NCBI GenBank assembly: GCA_024641625.1
Contig: JAHECQ010000009.1
Location: 1 to 23,604 of the forward strand
DNA length: 23,604 bases
Direction of reading: 5' to 3'
Source of the DNA: Acidimicrobiales bacterium
GTDB lineage: Bacteria; Actinomycetota; Acidimicrobiia; Acidimicrobiales; SZUA-35
In this document: piece by piece, positions 22,450 through 23,604 of the stretch
Layout of the letters: the number at the start of each line of letters is the position of its first letter
Position numbering within the stretch: the stretch's first letter is position 1
Notes under the pieces: generated by a model
Seen by the model: the letters and a program-made list of their open reading frames with translations, nothing else
Told to the model about the DNA's origin: nothing
Databases searched by the model: none
Position numbers and translations under genes: made by a program

Positions 22450-23264
22450 GCCACGGCCCCGATCGCAGCATCGATCCGAGCGTCGGTCGCGGTCGCAGTC
22501 TCGCCCAGGAACCCCGGGTCGCAATCGGTGAGGAAGTGACCGATGAATTCGACGTTCCCGGATGAACCGGTGATCGGTGACCGCATGACCCCCAGCATGG
22601 CAGCTCCAACAGAGCGCGCCGCAACTTCGACCTCGTGAATCACCCGCCGCCAGATCTCCGGGTCGGTGATCACGCCCTTGCCCTTGGACGCCTCCTGGCG
22701 TCCCGCCTCGAACTGCGGCTTGATCAGCAAGGCCATCGATGACCCGGGCCTGGTCACCGCAGTCAATGCCGGCAGGATCAGCCGAAGAGAGATGAACGAC
22801 AGATCCCCCACGACCAGGTCGAAGGGCTCGAGATCGGGTTCGGTGGCAAGCACGCGGACATCGGTCTGCTCGCGAAGCTCGACCCGGTCGTGCGCACGCA
22901 GACGCTCGTGCAGTTGATGGGTTCCGACATCGACTGCGGTCACCGAGGCCGCACCGTGCTGCAGCAGACAATCGGTGAACCCGCCGGTCGACGAGCCGGC
23001 GTCCAGACAGCGCGCCCCTCGAGGATCGATGTCGAACTCCTCGAGTGCGGCCTCCAGCTTGGCTCCGGCCCGACTCACATAACGGGGTCGCGGTCCCAGA
23101 AGCCGCAGGGCCTCGCCGGTGCCCACCTGCCGGGCAGCCTTGTCAGCGACTGTTCCACTGACCAGCACCGACCCCTCAGCGATCAACTGTTGCGCCACCT
23201 CCCGGCTCGGTGCCAGCTTTCTTCTGACCAATTCGGCATCCAAACGGCGTCGGTTCGAGGCCAT
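22446..23264 (-). CDS. tlyA: rRNA 2'-O-methyltransferase TlyA
   Basis: TlyA methylates the 2'-OH of cytidine in 16S and, by type, 23S rRNA; in mycobacteria this modification confers sensitivity to capreomycin and viomycin. An S4 domain occupies the N terminus (RRLDAELVRRKLAPSREVA, then LIAEGSVLVSG). The FtsJ-type methyltransferase follows with the SAM motif LDAGSSTGGFTD and DLVVGDLSFISLRLILPAL; IKPQFEAG is also conserved. The 272 residues and the RRRLDAEL N terminus match the longer, two-target type seen in M. tuberculosis, an inference. ATG 23264 lies 6 bases after the HAD gene stop; GTG 23270 is also possible. Old annotations call this family hemolysin. Confidence 0.94.
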   Translation of the reverse strand: MASNRRRLDAELVRRKLAPSREVAQQLIAEGSVLVSGTVADKAARQVGTGEALRLLGPRPRYVSRAGAKLEAALEEFDIDPRGARCLDAGSSTGGFTDCLLQHGAASVTAVDVGTHQLHERLRAHDRVELREQTDVRVLATEPDLEPFDLVVGDLSFISLRLILPALTAVTRPGSSMALLIKPQFEAGRQEASKGKGVITDPEIWRRVIHEVEVAARSVGAAMLGVMRSPITGSSGNVEFIGHFLTDCDPGFLGETATATDARIDAAIGAVA

Positions 23265-23270
23265 GAGCAC

Positions 23271-23604
23271 TCACCCGAGCCGGTTGACCAGATCGGCCAG
23301 GTCAGCCGCGGTCACATCCGGATGGGGCTCGGTCGGGAGCTCTGAAGGCTGGGTCACACCACTGAAGACCAGCGCAAACCGGTAGCCCAGGGTGCGGGCG
23401 AACGCGCCGTCGGTATCAGCCCGATCCCCCACCATGATGCCTTCGCGGCCATGACGCTCCCAGACCAGCTCCGCCAGCGGTGACTCGGGCTTGCCGGCTA
23501 CCACCGGATCGACCCCGGTGGAGGCACGAACCGCACCGACCAACGAGCCCGCCCCCGGATACAACCCACGCTCGGTGGGGTACGTACTGTCTGTGTTGGT
23601 CGCC
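23271..23604 (-). CDS. HAD-IIA family sugar-phosphate phosphatase (3' part)
   Basis: The C-terminal 110 residues of a HAD subfamily IIA (NagD-like) hydrolase; the gene runs off the right edge, so the nucleophile Asp motif and cap are not visible. What remains includes ATNTDSTYPTERG, LYPGAGSLVGAV, VAGKPESPLAELV and IMVGDRADTDGAFARTLGY, the last being HAD motif IV with its two metal-binding Asp residues. LVFSGVT is also typical. In M. tuberculosis the gene at this position (Rv1692) is a glycerol 3-phosphate phosphatase; a similar role is likely but not shown. It is followed directly by tlyA. Confidence 0.9.
   Translation of the reverse strand, partial: ATNTDSTYPTERGLYPGAGSLVGAVRASTGVDPVVAGKPESPLAELVWERHGREGIMVGDRADTDGAFARTLGYRFALVFSGVTQPSELPTEPHPDVTAADLADLVNRLG

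Noticed and set aside
22446..23264. Hemolysin toxin
   Set aside because: TlyA is sometimes labelled hemolysin, but the S4 and FtsJ-type domains show an rRNA methyltransferase.

Overview
The window is GC-rich, densely packed bacterial chromosome. Gene order points to an actinobacterium: HAD phosphatase, tlyA, NAD kinase, recN, pyrG, Nudix hydrolase, then scpA, scpB, pseudouridine synthase and cmk is the order I recall from Mycobacterium tuberculosis around Rv1692-Rv1712. Several features do not look mycobacterial: aroH and tyrA sit between rluB and cmk, a Liv-type ABC transporter replaces the xerD/parA segment, and the lipoprotein carries a very acidic Asp/Thr/Ala linker. I infer a non-mycobacterial lineage, possibly Acidimicrobiia; this is an inference, not a measured placement. 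No rRNA, tRNA, CRISPR, insertion sequence or phage gene was seen.

Layout, left to right. (1) 1-641, minus: the 5' part of a radical-SAM/DUF512 gene, divergent from ispH (676-1719, plus). (2) 1729-6882, minus: a tight seven-gene run read right to left, scpA-scpB-rluB-aroH-tyrA-cmk-plsC, with four start/stop overlaps of 4 bases. It joins chromosome segregation, rRNA modification, aromatic amino acid synthesis, nucleotide synthesis and lipid synthesis. (3) 6966-7964, plus: trpS, divergent from scpA. (4) 8202-13705: a branched-chain amino acid type ABC transporter. The lipoprotein gene (plus) faces livH-livM-livG-livF (minus), with two strong hairpins between. LivH carries an extra secreted beta-sandwich domain at its N terminus. 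(5) 14006-16763, minus: pyrG, a Nudix hydrolase and an HD-domain protein. (6) 16920-19896, plus: an AcuI-like reductase, a beta-lactamase-fold hydrolase and an AcpH/DUF479-like protein that appears to start at CTG. (7) 19920-23604, minus: HAD-IIA phosphatase (partial), tlyA, nadK and recN.

The most notable non-coding pattern is in the promoters. Genes that begin a transcription unit and lack a Shine-Dalgarno sequence (ispH, scpA, trpS, and less exactly acuI, the DUF512 gene and perhaps livH) have a TANNNT box 7-9 bases before an ATG or GTG. This is the architecture of leaderless mRNAs. Genes with a clear leader (livK, pyrG) have a good ribosome binding site instead. Two unrelated 15-bp tandem repeats occur in the intergenic regions on either side of the Liv cluster. 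I found no wholly new multi-gene system; the most unusual items are the LivH fusion with its repeat-bearing 5' region, the repeated leaderless pattern and the likely CTG start.
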